This document shows positions 25,336 through 33,672 of a stretch of 64,000 nucleotides of DNA, in pieces. A program made the translations under genes and the position numbers. The notes beneath the pieces were generated by a model. That model did not search any database. It had not been told where the DNA came from and saw nothing but the letters and a program-made list of their open reading frames with translations. Where the stretch lies: NCBI RefSeq assembly GCF_016741935.1, contig NZ_JAERRG010000019.1, positions 124,001 through 188,000 of the forward strand, written 5' to 3'. Each line of letters starts with the position of its first letter. Position 1 is the first letter of the stretch. This DNA comes from Streptomyces endocoffeicus. GTDB lineage: Bacteria; Actinomycetota; Actinomycetes; Streptomycetales; Streptomycetaceae.

Positions 25336-26751
25336 TCAGCGTTCGGCTTTGGCCGATCCGAAATTGAGCGGGGTTGCCCCGCCGGAATCCGCGTATCGGT
25401 GGAACCGGTCGGTCCAGGACTTTTCCTGAAGGGTCCGGACCAGTGCGCGGGGCACTGCCATCTGCACATCGCGGCCACCGGGCTCATCCGCCGGAGTCGG
25501 CGCGATGAGCACCGTCCAGGGAGTGGGCAGCGCCGGGACGTCGTACCAGAAGGGTGTGCCCTGCCCGAAGTCCAGGGTGTAGAAGGGGAGCTTGGACCAG
25601 TTGTTGATCACGATGGTGCTCTCGAACTTGTCGAGCGTCATGGTGGGAAGGACGCGCTTGAGGCGTCCCGCCTCGTATTCGGCACAGAGGAAGGCCGTTT
25701 CCCGGCGGATTTTCTCCTCCGTGTTCGCGGCATAGCCCGAGCGGACCGTCAGGGCGACCTCGCCGAGCGGTCGTTCGCGCAGCTCGGCCGCGGTCATCCC
25801 GGGCCGGGTGTTGGTGACGGTGTTGCCCCAGTAGTCGTCCGGTACGGCGGCACCGGCGGACGTGCGGAAGTCGGCGAGGAGGCCGAGCCTTTCCTCGCTG
25901 GTATCGGGGCGGGCGCGCAGTGCGCCGAGCACTTTCCACAGATGGGCGGTCAGTGCGTCATTGGTCGAGATCCACCGCTCCGTGCCCGCGAGGTCGGCCA
26001 TCGCGGCGTCCTTCATGGTGGCCAGTTCGGCGGCCGTGAAGCGGGTGGTCACCATCGTCGTCGTCTTGGCGATGCTGCCCAGGATGACGCGGCTCACGAA
26101 GACGGACTTCCCACCTCGCCGGGTGACCGTGAAATGGGGGTTGTCCGATGGGGCGTCCTGCGCGACGGGCGCCGCGAGCGCGTCGATGACGCTGCGGTCG
26201 TGGCCGGGCCCGGTGTACTCGAGCCCCCGGTGCTCACGTGACCAGCTCTCCAGGAACCTCATATAGGCGGACCCGTCGGCCACGGCGTGATTCATCGTGA
26301 ACCCCAGGACGGAGCCGCCGCCTTGCATATGGGTGAGCTTCACCGTGAAAAGCGGTGTGTCGTGGTCGACCACCTGGAGCGGGTTGACATGGCTCAGATA
26401 GCGGTTGATGCCCTTTTTCGCGGTGTGGTGGGGCCCGTGGTCCGGCATGGGCACGGATGCGTGTGTCTCGATGAAGCGCACGCCGGAGTCGTCGCAGAGC
26501 ACGCTGAGACGGCCGTCGGGATCCTTCTTCATACGGCCGGAAACCATCGGGAAGTGAAGCAGCGTTCTGCTGAGGGAGGCGCGGAGCGCTTCGCCGTCGA
26601 GCGTCTCGCGATAGAAAAAGGTACGGGGGGTGTAGACCAAGCCGATGAGCAGGTCGTAGACACTCAAGCGTATGCGGTCACCGTTCGACGCTTCGGCGCG
26701 TACGGTGAACGATCGTTTGGTGCTGCTCTCGGTGGCAGTGGGGGATGCCAT
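25336..26751 (-). CDS. BAHD-type acyltransferase
   Basis: The 471-residue protein has the two diagnostic BAHD motifs at the right places: 'TMNHAVADGSA' (H-x-x-x-D, His about 165) and 'LDFGQGTPFW' (D-F-G-x-G, near 405), with the family's N-terminal 'LSVYDLLIGLVYTPRTFFY' and 'LSRTLLHFPMVSGRM'. BAHD enzymes, best known in plants, move an acyl group from acyl-CoA to an alcohol or amine. Bacterial members are rare. No biosynthetic cluster surrounds it. Its promoter region (26752-27144, shared with a PAP2 gene) is AT-richer than usual. Transfer from elsewhere is possible but not shown. Confidence 0.85.
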   Translation of the reverse strand: MASPTATESSTKRSFTVRAEASNGDRIRLSVYDLLIGLVYTPRTFFYRETLDGEALRASLSRTLLHFPMVSGRMKKDPDGRLSVLCDDSGVRFIETHASVPMPDHGPHHTAKKGINRYLSHVNPLQVVDHDTPLFTVKLTHMQGGGSVLGFTMNHAVADGSAYMRFLESWSREHRGLEYTGPGHDRSVIDALAAPVAQDAPSDNPHFTVTRRGGKSVFVSRVILGSIAKTTTMVTTRFTAAELATMKDAAMADLAGTERWISTNDALTAHLWKVLGALRARPDTSEERLGLLADFRTSAGAAVPDDYWGNTVTNTRPGMTAAELRERPLGEVALTVRSGYAANTEEKIRRETAFLCAEYEAGRLKRVLPTMTLDKFESTIVINNWSKLPFYTLDFGQGTPFWYDVPALPTPWTVLIAPTPADEPGGRDVQMAVPRALVRTLQEKSWTDRFHRYADSGGATPLNFGSAKAER

Positions 26752-27144
26752 TATCTTCGCACATTCTTTCGTCCGGCCCGAATGTTACTGGGTTGACGTA
26801 TTGACCCTACCCCCGGCCGGGAGCGATCTCTTTGAGTAGAACGTGTTTCAGGCAATTTTGAAAATGAGCGTGGTCGACCCGCCGAGAGGCGTTCGCCGGA
26901 CCCCGACGGCACCTCGCGCCCGCGCCAAGATCCGCTCCCTGTCCTGGGTGGAGTCCTGGGCGGAGCCCTGCCCGCGCCGCTCGGATAGCATGATCCGAAC
27001 TCACGACGAGCGCCCCCATCGCCCGCCCTTCACCGGAAAACCGTGCTATCCGGTGCGAAGAGTGACCTACAGCCCACATCGAGCAAATCGGCCAAACAAT
27101 TGATATCTACAGCATCACGGGTGTTTTCGCGCATAAACAGCAGA
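26752..27144. other. Divergent promoter region
   Basis: The 393 bases between the BAHD (minus) and PAP2 (plus) starts are unusually AT-rich near 26840-26870 (CAGGCAATTTTGAAAATGAG) and 27090-27120. I see no convincing gene: short frames here lack codon bias and ribosome sites. Confidence 0.5.
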
Positions 27145-28476
27145 ATGACGTTCGCCGCGTGGCGCCGACCACGGGCGGTGCTGTGGGCTGTGGCCGGTGT
27201 GGTGTGCCTCGGGTTCTTCGTCGCGCTGGAGCTCGTCGCCCGACGTTACGGCCTGCCGGGGCCGATGACCAATCAGGTGCAAGAGATTGCATTTGCCCCT
27301 AAATCGGGCTTTCTGCTGTACGCCGGTATGGGCTTGATGATGGTGGTGCTCACCTGGCGGGAGCGGCTCATCGCGGCCGGTGCCGCGATCGGCGTCGACA
27401 TCGTCATCTTCCTGGTGCGGTGGGTGGCCGACGCGAAGGTGACCGAAGGGCACCCCTTCGGCAACGGCGCGTTGTGGGTGATGCTGGGCTGTGTGGTCAT
27501 CGCGGTCACGCGCCGCACCGGCCGGGAACGCGCCCTGCTGCTGAAGGGCGTCGGGCTGGGCCTGCTGCTGGTGGCCGGCCGCAAGACCGGTGATGCCTGG
27601 CTGCTCATCACGGCGAAGACCCGCCCGGCGGTGCTCGATCCGTACCTGGCGACCGCCGATCACGCACTGGGCAACCCGTCGTGGCTGGCAGGTCGGATCG
27701 TCGAGGCCATGGGGCCGGTCGGCGCCCATGTTCTCGACTACGTCTACATTCAGCTTCCGATGGCCGCGGCCATCGTCTCGATCTATCAACTGCGTAACGT
27801 GGGGGTCGAGCGCCGCTTCCCGAGCCACCATCTGGTGCGCACCTTTCTGGCCATCGGCCTTCTCGGACCGGCCATCTACATGATCTTCCCGGTGGTCGGA
27901 CCGATCTTCGCCTACGGCGGTGGCGCCTTCGGTACCGGCGGCGAGCACTGGGCGATCGCCAACCTGTGGCCGCACACGCCGCCGCCCATCAGCGCTCCGC
28001 ACTCGATCCGGTTCGACGAGATCACGCCACGCAACTGCATGCCAAGTCTGCATACGGCGTGGGCCACAGCGATCTTCGTTCACTCCCGCCAGGGCCCCCG
28101 GATCCTGCGGTTCGCGGGAACGTTCTGGCTGGTCGCCACGCTCGGCGCGACGCTGGGATTCGGCTACCACTACGGCGTGGATCTCCTCGCGGGCGTGGTG
28201 TTCGCGCTCACGATCGAGGCGGCGCTGCGCTCCCTCGCACGAGGCTGGGACCGGTCGGCGACCCAACTGGTCGCCCACGGCGCGGCGGTCTTCGCCGCAC
28301 TCCTGGTGGCCTACCGCTATCTGCCGGTGGAGATGGCCAGACATCCGTGGGTGTTCGGACCCCTTCTCCTGCTGGCGATGGGCTCGGTGATCCACGGCTA
28401 TGTACGGACGACCAGGCTGTGGGAGCCGAAGGCCGCACCGGCGCTGCAGCCGGAACCGCAGCCCGAACCGGTGTGA
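27145..28476 (+). CDS. PAP2 superfamily (inositol phosphorylceramide synthase-like) membrane protein
   Basis: From the ATG at 27145 the protein is 443 residues with about ten membrane helices. The catalytic pair 'MPSLHTAWATAIF' and 'FGYHYGVDLLAGV' (about 310 and 350) is the form seen in AUR1-like PAP2 enzymes, which transfer head groups or dephosphorylate lipids. A GTG at 27121 is an alternative start; no clear ribosome site decides. The N-terminal six helices without phosphatase motifs resemble the extra membrane part of related actinobacterial proteins. The C-terminal tail is a Pro/Glu/Gln repeat. Confidence 0.85.
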   Translation: MTFAAWRRPRAVLWAVAGVVCLGFFVALELVARRYGLPGPMTNQVQEIAFAPKSGFLLYAGMGLMMVVLTWRERLIAAGAAIGVDIVIFLVRWVADAKVTEGHPFGNGALWVMLGCVVIAVTRRTGRERALLLKGVGLGLLLVAGRKTGDAWLLITAKTRPAVLDPYLATADHALGNPSWLAGRIVEAMGPVGAHVLDYVYIQLPMAAAIVSIYQLRNVGVERRFPSHHLVRTFLAIGLLGPAIYMIFPVVGPIFAYGGGAFGTGGEHWAIANLWPHTPPPISAPHSIRFDEITPRNCMPSLHTAWATAIFVHSRQGPRILRFAGTFWLVATLGATLGFGYHYGVDLLAGVVFALTIEAALRSLARGWDRSATQLVAHGAAVFAALLVAYRYLPVEMARHPWVFGPLLLLAMGSVIHGYVRTTRLWEPKAAPALQPEPQPEPV

Positions 28477-28627
28477 GCCGTGTCGACCGTAAGGCGACGA
28501 TGAGGCGGGCCAAGAGTCGGTTAGCGACGCGTTAGCCGATCGGCAGGGGACCATCAGCGGCGGCGGACAGGCTGGTCGGCACAGGTCCCGGACGACGGGG
28601 ACCGCCCGCACCACAGGGGGAGACTCC

Positions 28628-29968
28628 ATGCCGCGCCGTATCGCCCGCCAGCACGCTCGCAACGCCGCCGTCGCCATGGTGGCCGCCATCGCCGCTTTCG
28701 GGCTGGCCGCCTGCCAGGACACGTCGGACGGTGCCTCCGGAGCCGCGTCCTCCACCGCCTCCCAGGACTCCGCCTCCCGGGACTCCGGTTCCAAGGGCTC
28801 CGGTTCCAAGGGCTCCGGCTCCCAGGGCTCCGGCTCCTCCGACGCCGAGGCGAAGAACGGCGAGGGCAGCGCGGCGGCCCTGCGGAAGACGGACCCCAAG
28901 CCGCTGCGCGACGGCGCGGGCCTCTACCCCCGGGCGATCCGTCTGGAGCACAGCGGGAAGGACAACGGCCGCGTGCTCGCCTCGACCGTCGTCCCCAACG
29001 GCGGCAACGGCATCGGCGCCATTCAGGAGAGCACCGATGGCGGAGCCAACTTCAACCAGGTGGGCACCATCGCCGACCCCGCGTCCGCCGACGGCAAGGG
29101 GCTGTGCTGCTCGGTCCTCTACGAACTGCCGCAACAGGTCGGTGACATGCCGGCCGGCACCCTGCTGTGGGCCGCCTCCTTCGGCCAGGACGTACCCAAA
29201 GCCGACCGCCACATGTCGATACGCGTGTTCAAGAGCACCGACGTGGGACGCAGCTGGAGCTATCTGTCCACGGCCGCCACCGCGACGGACGCCAACGGGC
29301 TGTGGGAGCCGGAGTTCTCCATCGACGCCGACGGCAACCTGGTCTGCCACTACTCCGACGAGACCGATCCGAACCACAGCCAGAAGCTCGTCGCCGTACG
29401 CTCGCGGGACGGCGTCTCCTGGGACGGCCCGCATGACACCGTCGCCAGCGCCCCGGCCTCCGACCGCCCCGGGATGGCGGTCGTACGGAAGGTGCCGGAC
29501 GGCAAGTACGTCATGACGTACGAGATCTGCTCCGACGACCCCAAGTTCTCGTGCGTCGTGCACTACCGCACCTCCGCCGACGGATGGGACTGGGGCGACC
29601 CCGCCAACCTCGGCACCCGGCCCGAGACGGCCGACGGCAAGTACTTCAGGCACGCGCCCACCCTGGCCTGGGCGCCGGAGGACGGAAATCCGCAGGGCAA
29701 GCTGCTGCTGGTCGGACAGGTGATGTACAACGCGGACGGCAGCAAGGCCGAGGGCAGCGGGCGCACGGTCTGGACCAACAGCAAGGGCGGAGAGGGTGCC
29801 TGGAAGGAGATCCCGGCCCCCGTCACCGTGAAGTCCGACAAGGTCGACTTCTGCCCCAACTACAGCTCCAGCCTCCTGCCCTCGGCCGACGGGCACCAGC
29901 TGCTGGAGATCGCGACCGACTACGACGGGGGAGTGTGCCGCCCGTACCACGCCACGGATGGCATGTGA
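28628..29968 (+). CDS. Lipoprotein with sialidase-like propeller
   Basis: The 446-residue protein has a lipoprotein signal ending 'FGLAACQ' (lipobox Cys about 29), then a Ser/Gly-rich linker ('SGSKGSGSKGSGSQGSGS', a 15-18-bp DNA repeat). The folded part has Asp-box-like turns ('ESTDGGANFNQVG', 'KSTDVGRSWSYLS', 'RTSADGWDWGDP') typical of BNR/sialidase propellers. It is probably a surface-anchored glycosidase-like or glycan-binding protein. The residues needed for sialidase catalysis cannot be confirmed by eye. GGGGGAGACTCC precedes the ATG. Confidence 0.85.
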   Translation: MPRRIARQHARNAAVAMVAAIAAFGLAACQDTSDGASGAASSTASQDSASRDSGSKGSGSKGSGSQGSGSSDAEAKNGEGSAAALRKTDPKPLRDGAGLYPRAIRLEHSGKDNGRVLASTVVPNGGNGIGAIQESTDGGANFNQVGTIADPASADGKGLCCSVLYELPQQVGDMPAGTLLWAASFGQDVPKADRHMSIRVFKSTDVGRSWSYLSTAATATDANGLWEPEFSIDADGNLVCHYSDETDPNHSQKLVAVRSRDGVSWDGPHDTVASAPASDRPGMAVVRKVPDGKYVMTYEICSDDPKFSCVVHYRTSADGWDWGDPANLGTRPETADGKYFRHAPTLAWAPEDGNPQGKLLLVGQVMYNADGSKAEGSGRTVWTNSKGGEGAWKEIPAPVTVKSDKVDFCPNYSSSLLPSADGHQLLEIATDYDGGVCRPYHATDGM

Positions 29969-30036
29969 CCCGGCCGCTGACCGGTGCCCACCGATATCCG
30001 CTGTACCGGCTGCCCATGGGCCGAAAGACTGCCGGC

Positions 30037-30588
30037 ATGGAGTTCTTCTGCTACCACCGCGACCGGCCCGGCTCGCTGCCGCTGCGCCAAGAGCTGGTCG
30101 AACAGCACTGGTCCTACATGGACCGGTACGCGTCGGAGATGATCGCCCGAGGGCCGACCCTCGCCGACGCCGACGGGGCGCCGACCGGCAGTGTCCACAT
30201 CGTCGACCTGCCCGACCCGGCCGCCGCCCGCTCGTTCGCCTTCGACGAGCCGGGCTACCAGGCCGGTGTGTACCGGGACGTACTGCTGCGGCGGTGGCGC
30301 AACGTCCTGGGGCGCACGATGTGGGAATTCCCCGGGGGCCGGACCGGGGGCACCCGATTCCTGGTCCTCGGCCTGGCCTCGGGCGAGCCCGCCGACGCCT
30401 GCGTGCCGCCCGACCGGGACGAGCTGATCGCCTACGGGCCACTCCTGTCCGACGACGAAAGCACATGGCTGGGTACGGCGGCACTGGTCCGAGCACCCGA
30501 CCCGGAGACGGCCCGCGCCGTCCTGACCCCGGACCGGTACGCGGACATCGAGGTCCACCACTGGCAGTTCGGCGGGCGGCCGTCATGA
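30037..30588 (+). CDS. YciI-like protein (two-lobed)
   Basis: The 183-residue protein begins with a YCII domain ('EQHWSYMDRYASEMIARGPT' with the conserved His, and 'GSVHIVDLPDPAAARSFAFD'), followed from about residue 105 by a second, degenerate half ('DELIAYGPLLSDDESTWLGT', 'DIEVHHWQFGG'). YCII folds resemble dimeric ferredoxin-like enzymes; this fused form may act as an internal dimer. No reaction is known. The ATG at 30037 matches the domain start; one at 30016 is also in frame. It overlaps the GNAT gene by four bases. Confidence 0.85.
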   Translation: MEFFCYHRDRPGSLPLRQELVEQHWSYMDRYASEMIARGPTLADADGAPTGSVHIVDLPDPAAARSFAFDEPGYQAGVYRDVLLRRWRNVLGRTMWEFPGGRTGGTRFLVLGLASGEPADACVPPDRDELIAYGPLLSDDESTWLGTAALVRAPDPETARAVLTPDRYADIEVHHWQFGGRPS

Positions 30589-31139
30589 CCCGCGCGCTTG
30601 GACCCGTCGCCTGGCCACCTGCCCCGATACGGACCGAACGGCTCGTGCTCCGCGCGTCCGAGGCCCGGGACCGTGCGGCGTTCATCGAACTGCTCGCCTC
30701 ACCGGAGGTGCATACCTACCTCGGTGGCCCTCGACCGCGTGATGAGCTCGACCGCGCGGTGCCTGAGGTTCCCGGGCGGCGCCCTGGCCTTTTCGTGATC
30801 GAGTTCGATGGAGCGATGATCGGCACCATCGAGCTCAAACGGCACGACGCGGAGAGTCCGGGGCACATCCGTCCGGATCTCGGGGAGGCCGAGCTCGGCT
30901 ACCTGTTCCTGCCGGAGGCGTGGGGACACGGGTACGGCGCCGAGGCGTGCGCGGCGGCACTCGACTGGTTCGCCGACGCGCTTCCCGGCAAGTCGGTGGT
31001 GCTGCGCACCCAGACCGCCAACGAGCGCTCGATGAGCCTTGCGGCAAAGCTGGGATTCACCGAGGTGGAACGGTACGAGGCCTATGGCGCCGAGCAGTGG
31101 TTCGGCGTGTGGTCCTCCCCGGCCACGCCGTCCGGTTGA
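30585..31139 (+). CDS. GNAT family N-acetyltransferase (RimJ/RimL-like)
   Basis: The ATG overlaps the YciI stop (ATGA). The 184-residue protein has a RimJ/RimL-type GNAT domain: 'IRTERLVLRASEARDRAAFI' at the start, 'ELGYLFLPEAWGHGYGAEAC' with the CoA-binding G-x-G-x-G/A near 115, and 'RTQTANERSMSLAAKLGFTE' near 150. It probably acetylates a protein N-terminus or small amine. Co-translation with the YciI-like gene suggests a shared task, not identified. Confidence 0.9.
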   Translation: MTRALGPVAWPPAPIRTERLVLRASEARDRAAFIELLASPEVHTYLGGPRPRDELDRAVPEVPGRRPGLFVIEFDGAMIGTIELKRHDAESPGHIRPDLGEAELGYLFLPEAWGHGYGAEACAAALDWFADALPGKSVVLRTQTANERSMSLAAKLGFTEVERYEAYGAEQWFGVWSSPATPSG

Positions 31140-31199
31140 GCGGTCCGAAATGCCGGGCCGGAAAGGCAATCACCATTTCGGTCCAGGATGCGCGAGGAG

Positions 31200-31319
31200 C
31201 CGCCGCGGTTGGTTAGGCTGGGTTGGCCGTTATGCCGCTGTCTACGGAGATGCCAGCGGTTGGTGACACTCGGGGGATGCGGCATGTCCGTTGATGTGGT
31301 TCAGCTTGGACAGGACTGA
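31200..31319 (+). pseudogene. Leader and 11 codons of a lost effector gene (NLR locus A)
   Basis: From about 31205 the sequence matches the upstream region of the 143-aa gene at 35628: the shared string GGGTTG..CCGTTATGCCGCTGT, then a GGGGGATGC ribosome site. The frame at 31284 reads 'MSVDVVQLGQD' and stop, against 'MSVDVVQLAQDLTPYAA' in the intact gene. The remaining 130 codons are gone and the NLR gene starts 21 bases later. So locus A keeps the promoter and start of the effector but not the protein. Confidence 0.78.
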
Positions 31320-31339
31320 TCCCCAGCAGGGGTGAGGTC

Positions 31340-33643
31340 ATGACGTACAGCGCATCACCTAAGAGCCCGAGCCCGATGACCTCGGGCGCCCGGTCACCCG
31401 CGATCGGCACCAACCACGGCGCCGTCTTCACCGGCGACACCACCGTTCAGGCTTCCCTGGTACTGCCATCGCCCGCCAGCGTTCTCGCACCTCGCGGGCT
31501 GCACAACCTCCCGCGGCCCGCCGGTCACCGATTCGTCGGCCGTCAGGCGGAAATGGCTGCGCTGGAGCAGGCATTACGACCACGGAACGAACGGGCAGTC
31601 ACGCACGTGGTCACTCAAGCCATGTCCGGGCTCGGTGGGATCGGGAAGTCCGCTCTCGCCCTGCACTTCGCCCATGTCCACCTGCCCGAATACGCCGCGG
31701 TCTGGTGGATTGACGCCGAGACCCCCGAGACCATCACCGAGTCCCTGGCGCGGCTCACCGCACGGACCAACCCCGAGACCAATACCAGCGGCGCACCCAG
31801 CACAGCCCTCGCGGAATGGGCCCTGGCTTGGCTGGAGACCCATCCCGGATGGCTTCTGGTCTTCGACAACGCCACCCACCCTGATCACCTCGGCCCCTAC
31901 GTGGCCAGACTCACTGGCGGCGACCACCTCATCACCAGTCGTCTCACCTACGGCTGGCACGAGCTATCCGCCACACCGCTGCACCTGGATGTCCTCTCCA
32001 CACCGGCAGCCATCAGCCTGCTGCGTCAACTCGCCGGATCCGAGCGCGGCAACGAGCCCTCGGCGGCCGATGAACAGGCGGAGGAACTGGCCGACGAACT
32101 TGGACACCTCCCCCTGGCACTGGAACAGGCAGGTGCCTACATCCGCCGCACCCGTAACACCTACTCCGGCTACCTGCGCCGCTTCCGCTCTCAAGCCGCG
32201 CGGATGCTCAACACCCCGGGCGACGGCGCCCCACACAGCATCACCATCGCCCGGACCTGGCGCGTCACCCTCGACATCATCGCCGACCGCGACCCACTCA
32301 CCGTTCACCTGCTGCGGATCATGGCGTGGTTCGCTCCCCGCGACATACCCCGCGATCTCCTCAGCGGTGCGGCCGACGAGCCAGACGCGGACATCGACGC
32401 CCTCGCTCTCCTCAACGACTTCAGCATGATCACGCTCACCGAGAGCACCGCCGCCGTACACCGCCTCGTCCAAGCACTCGCCCGAACCCCAGACCCCCGA
32501 GACCCGCATCGCAGCGAGTCAGCCATCAGCCAAGCACAGTCCACCGCTGCAAGTCTGATCAGGGATGCGCTGCCCAGCGATCCGGAGACCAATATTGCCG
32601 GATGGCCGCGATGGCGCGCCCTTCTCCCTCATATCGACGCATACCTTGCCCGCACTCCCCCGAGCACGGACACCGCCGAAACAGACTTCATTCTGTACAG
32701 CGCTTCTCAGTTCCTGCACGGGCAGGGCCAACTCCTTCAAGCCACCCAATATGCACACAGGTCTGCCACTACATCAGCGCGACTCTACGGTGAGGATCAC
32801 CCGTCCACCTTGTCTTCCCGCAACAACCTGGCGGGCACCTATGAGTCGGCGGCGGATTTGGACCGCGCTATCCCGCTGTACGAGCGAACCCCCACCGACA
32901 GCGTCCGGGTTCTGGGCCAGGACCACCCCGATACTTTGGCTTCGCGCAACAACTTAGCGGGCGCCTACGAGTCGGCGGGGGATCTGGACGGCGCTATCCC
33001 GCTGTACGAGCGAACCCTCACCGATCGGGGCAGGGTTTTGGGCGAGTACCACCCCGATACTTTGGCTTCGCGCAACAACTTAGCGGGCGCCTACTGGTCG
33101 GCGGGGGATTTGGACGGCGCTATCCCGCTGTACGAGCGAACCCTCACCGACAGCGTTCGGGTCTTGGGCGAGGACCACCCCGATACCTTGACCTCCCGTA
33201 GCAACCTTGCCTACACCTACGCGGCGGCGGGGGACCTGGGCCGCGCAATCCCCTTGTGCGAGCGAACCCTCGCTGACCGGGCGAGGGTTCTGGGCGAGGA
33301 CCACCCCGATACCTTGACCTCCCGTAGCAACCTTGCCTACACCTACGCAGTGGCGGGGGATCTGGACCGTGCCATTCCGCTGTGCGAGCGAACCCTCACC
33401 GATCGGGGCAGGGTTCTGGGCGAGGACCACCCCGATACCTTGACTTCCCGCAACAATCTCGGGGGCGCCTACTGGTCGGCGGGAGATCTGGACCGCGCTA
33501 TTCAGCTGTACGAGCGAACCCTCGCTGACCGGGCCAGGGTTCTGGGCGAAGAACACCCCGCCACCCTGACCTCCCGCAACAACCTCGCAGGCGCCTATGC
33601 GGCGGCGGGGGATCTGGACCGCGCCATCCCGCTGTACGAGTAA
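31340..33643 (+). CDS. NB-ARC/TPR (NLR-like) protein A, C-terminally shortened
   Basis: The 767-residue protein has an N-terminal motif 'ARSPAIGTNHGAVFTGDTT' (about 17-36), an NB-ARC STAND ATPase with P-loop 'SGLGGIGKSALAL' (about 97), Walker B 'WLLVFDNATHPDHL', sensor 'HLITSRLTYGW', 'GHLPLALEQAGAYI' and 'VHRLVQALAR', and six full 42-residue TPR units plus part of a seventh. The chain stops at TAA where the consensus has an Arg codon, 10 residues before the unit would end; homology ('LTDRIR') continues past the stop. In such proteins TPRs sense a ligand and ATP binding drives oligomerisation. AGGGGTGAGGTC precedes the ATG. Confidence 0.88.
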   Translation: MTYSASPKSPSPMTSGARSPAIGTNHGAVFTGDTTVQASLVLPSPASVLAPRGLHNLPRPAGHRFVGRQAEMAALEQALRPRNERAVTHVVTQAMSGLGGIGKSALALHFAHVHLPEYAAVWWIDAETPETITESLARLTARTNPETNTSGAPSTALAEWALAWLETHPGWLLVFDNATHPDHLGPYVARLTGGDHLITSRLTYGWHELSATPLHLDVLSTPAAISLLRQLAGSERGNEPSAADEQAEELADELGHLPLALEQAGAYIRRTRNTYSGYLRRFRSQAARMLNTPGDGAPHSITIARTWRVTLDIIADRDPLTVHLLRIMAWFAPRDIPRDLLSGAADEPDADIDALALLNDFSMITLTESTAAVHRLVQALARTPDPRDPHRSESAISQAQSTAASLIRDALPSDPETNIAGWPRWRALLPHIDAYLARTPPSTDTAETDFILYSASQFLHGQGQLLQATQYAHRSATTSARLYGEDHPSTLSSRNNLAGTYESAADLDRAIPLYERTPTDSVRVLGQDHPDTLASRNNLAGAYESAGDLDGAIPLYERTLTDRGRVLGEYHPDTLASRNNLAGAYWSAGDLDGAIPLYERTLTDSVRVLGEDHPDTLTSRSNLAYTYAAAGDLGRAIPLCERTLADRARVLGEDHPDTLTSRSNLAYTYAVAGDLDRAIPLCERTLTDRGRVLGEDHPDTLTSRNNLGGAYWSAGDLDRAIQLYERTLADRARVLGEEHPATLTSRNNLAGAYAAAGDLDRAIPLYE
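32789..33643 (+). repeat. 126-bp coding repeats (TPR units, locus A)
   Basis: Six 126-base units start at 32789 and every 126 bases to 33419, with a seventh cut short. Each encodes a 42-residue TPR beginning 'GEDHPDTL'. Units are similar but not identical, so exchange with locus B or among units is possible. Confidence 0.9.
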
Positions 33644-33672
33644 ACTCTCACCGACCGCATCCGGACCACGTA

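Noticed and set aside
26807..27079. 90-codon minus-strand frame in the BAHD/PAP2 promoter region
   Set aside because: No ribosome site, poor codon bias and no recognisable domain; it lies across two divergent promoters.
32789..33643. Regular repeats that could suggest a CRISPR array
   Set aside because: Period is 126 bases with no unique spacers, fully in frame, and coding for TPR units.
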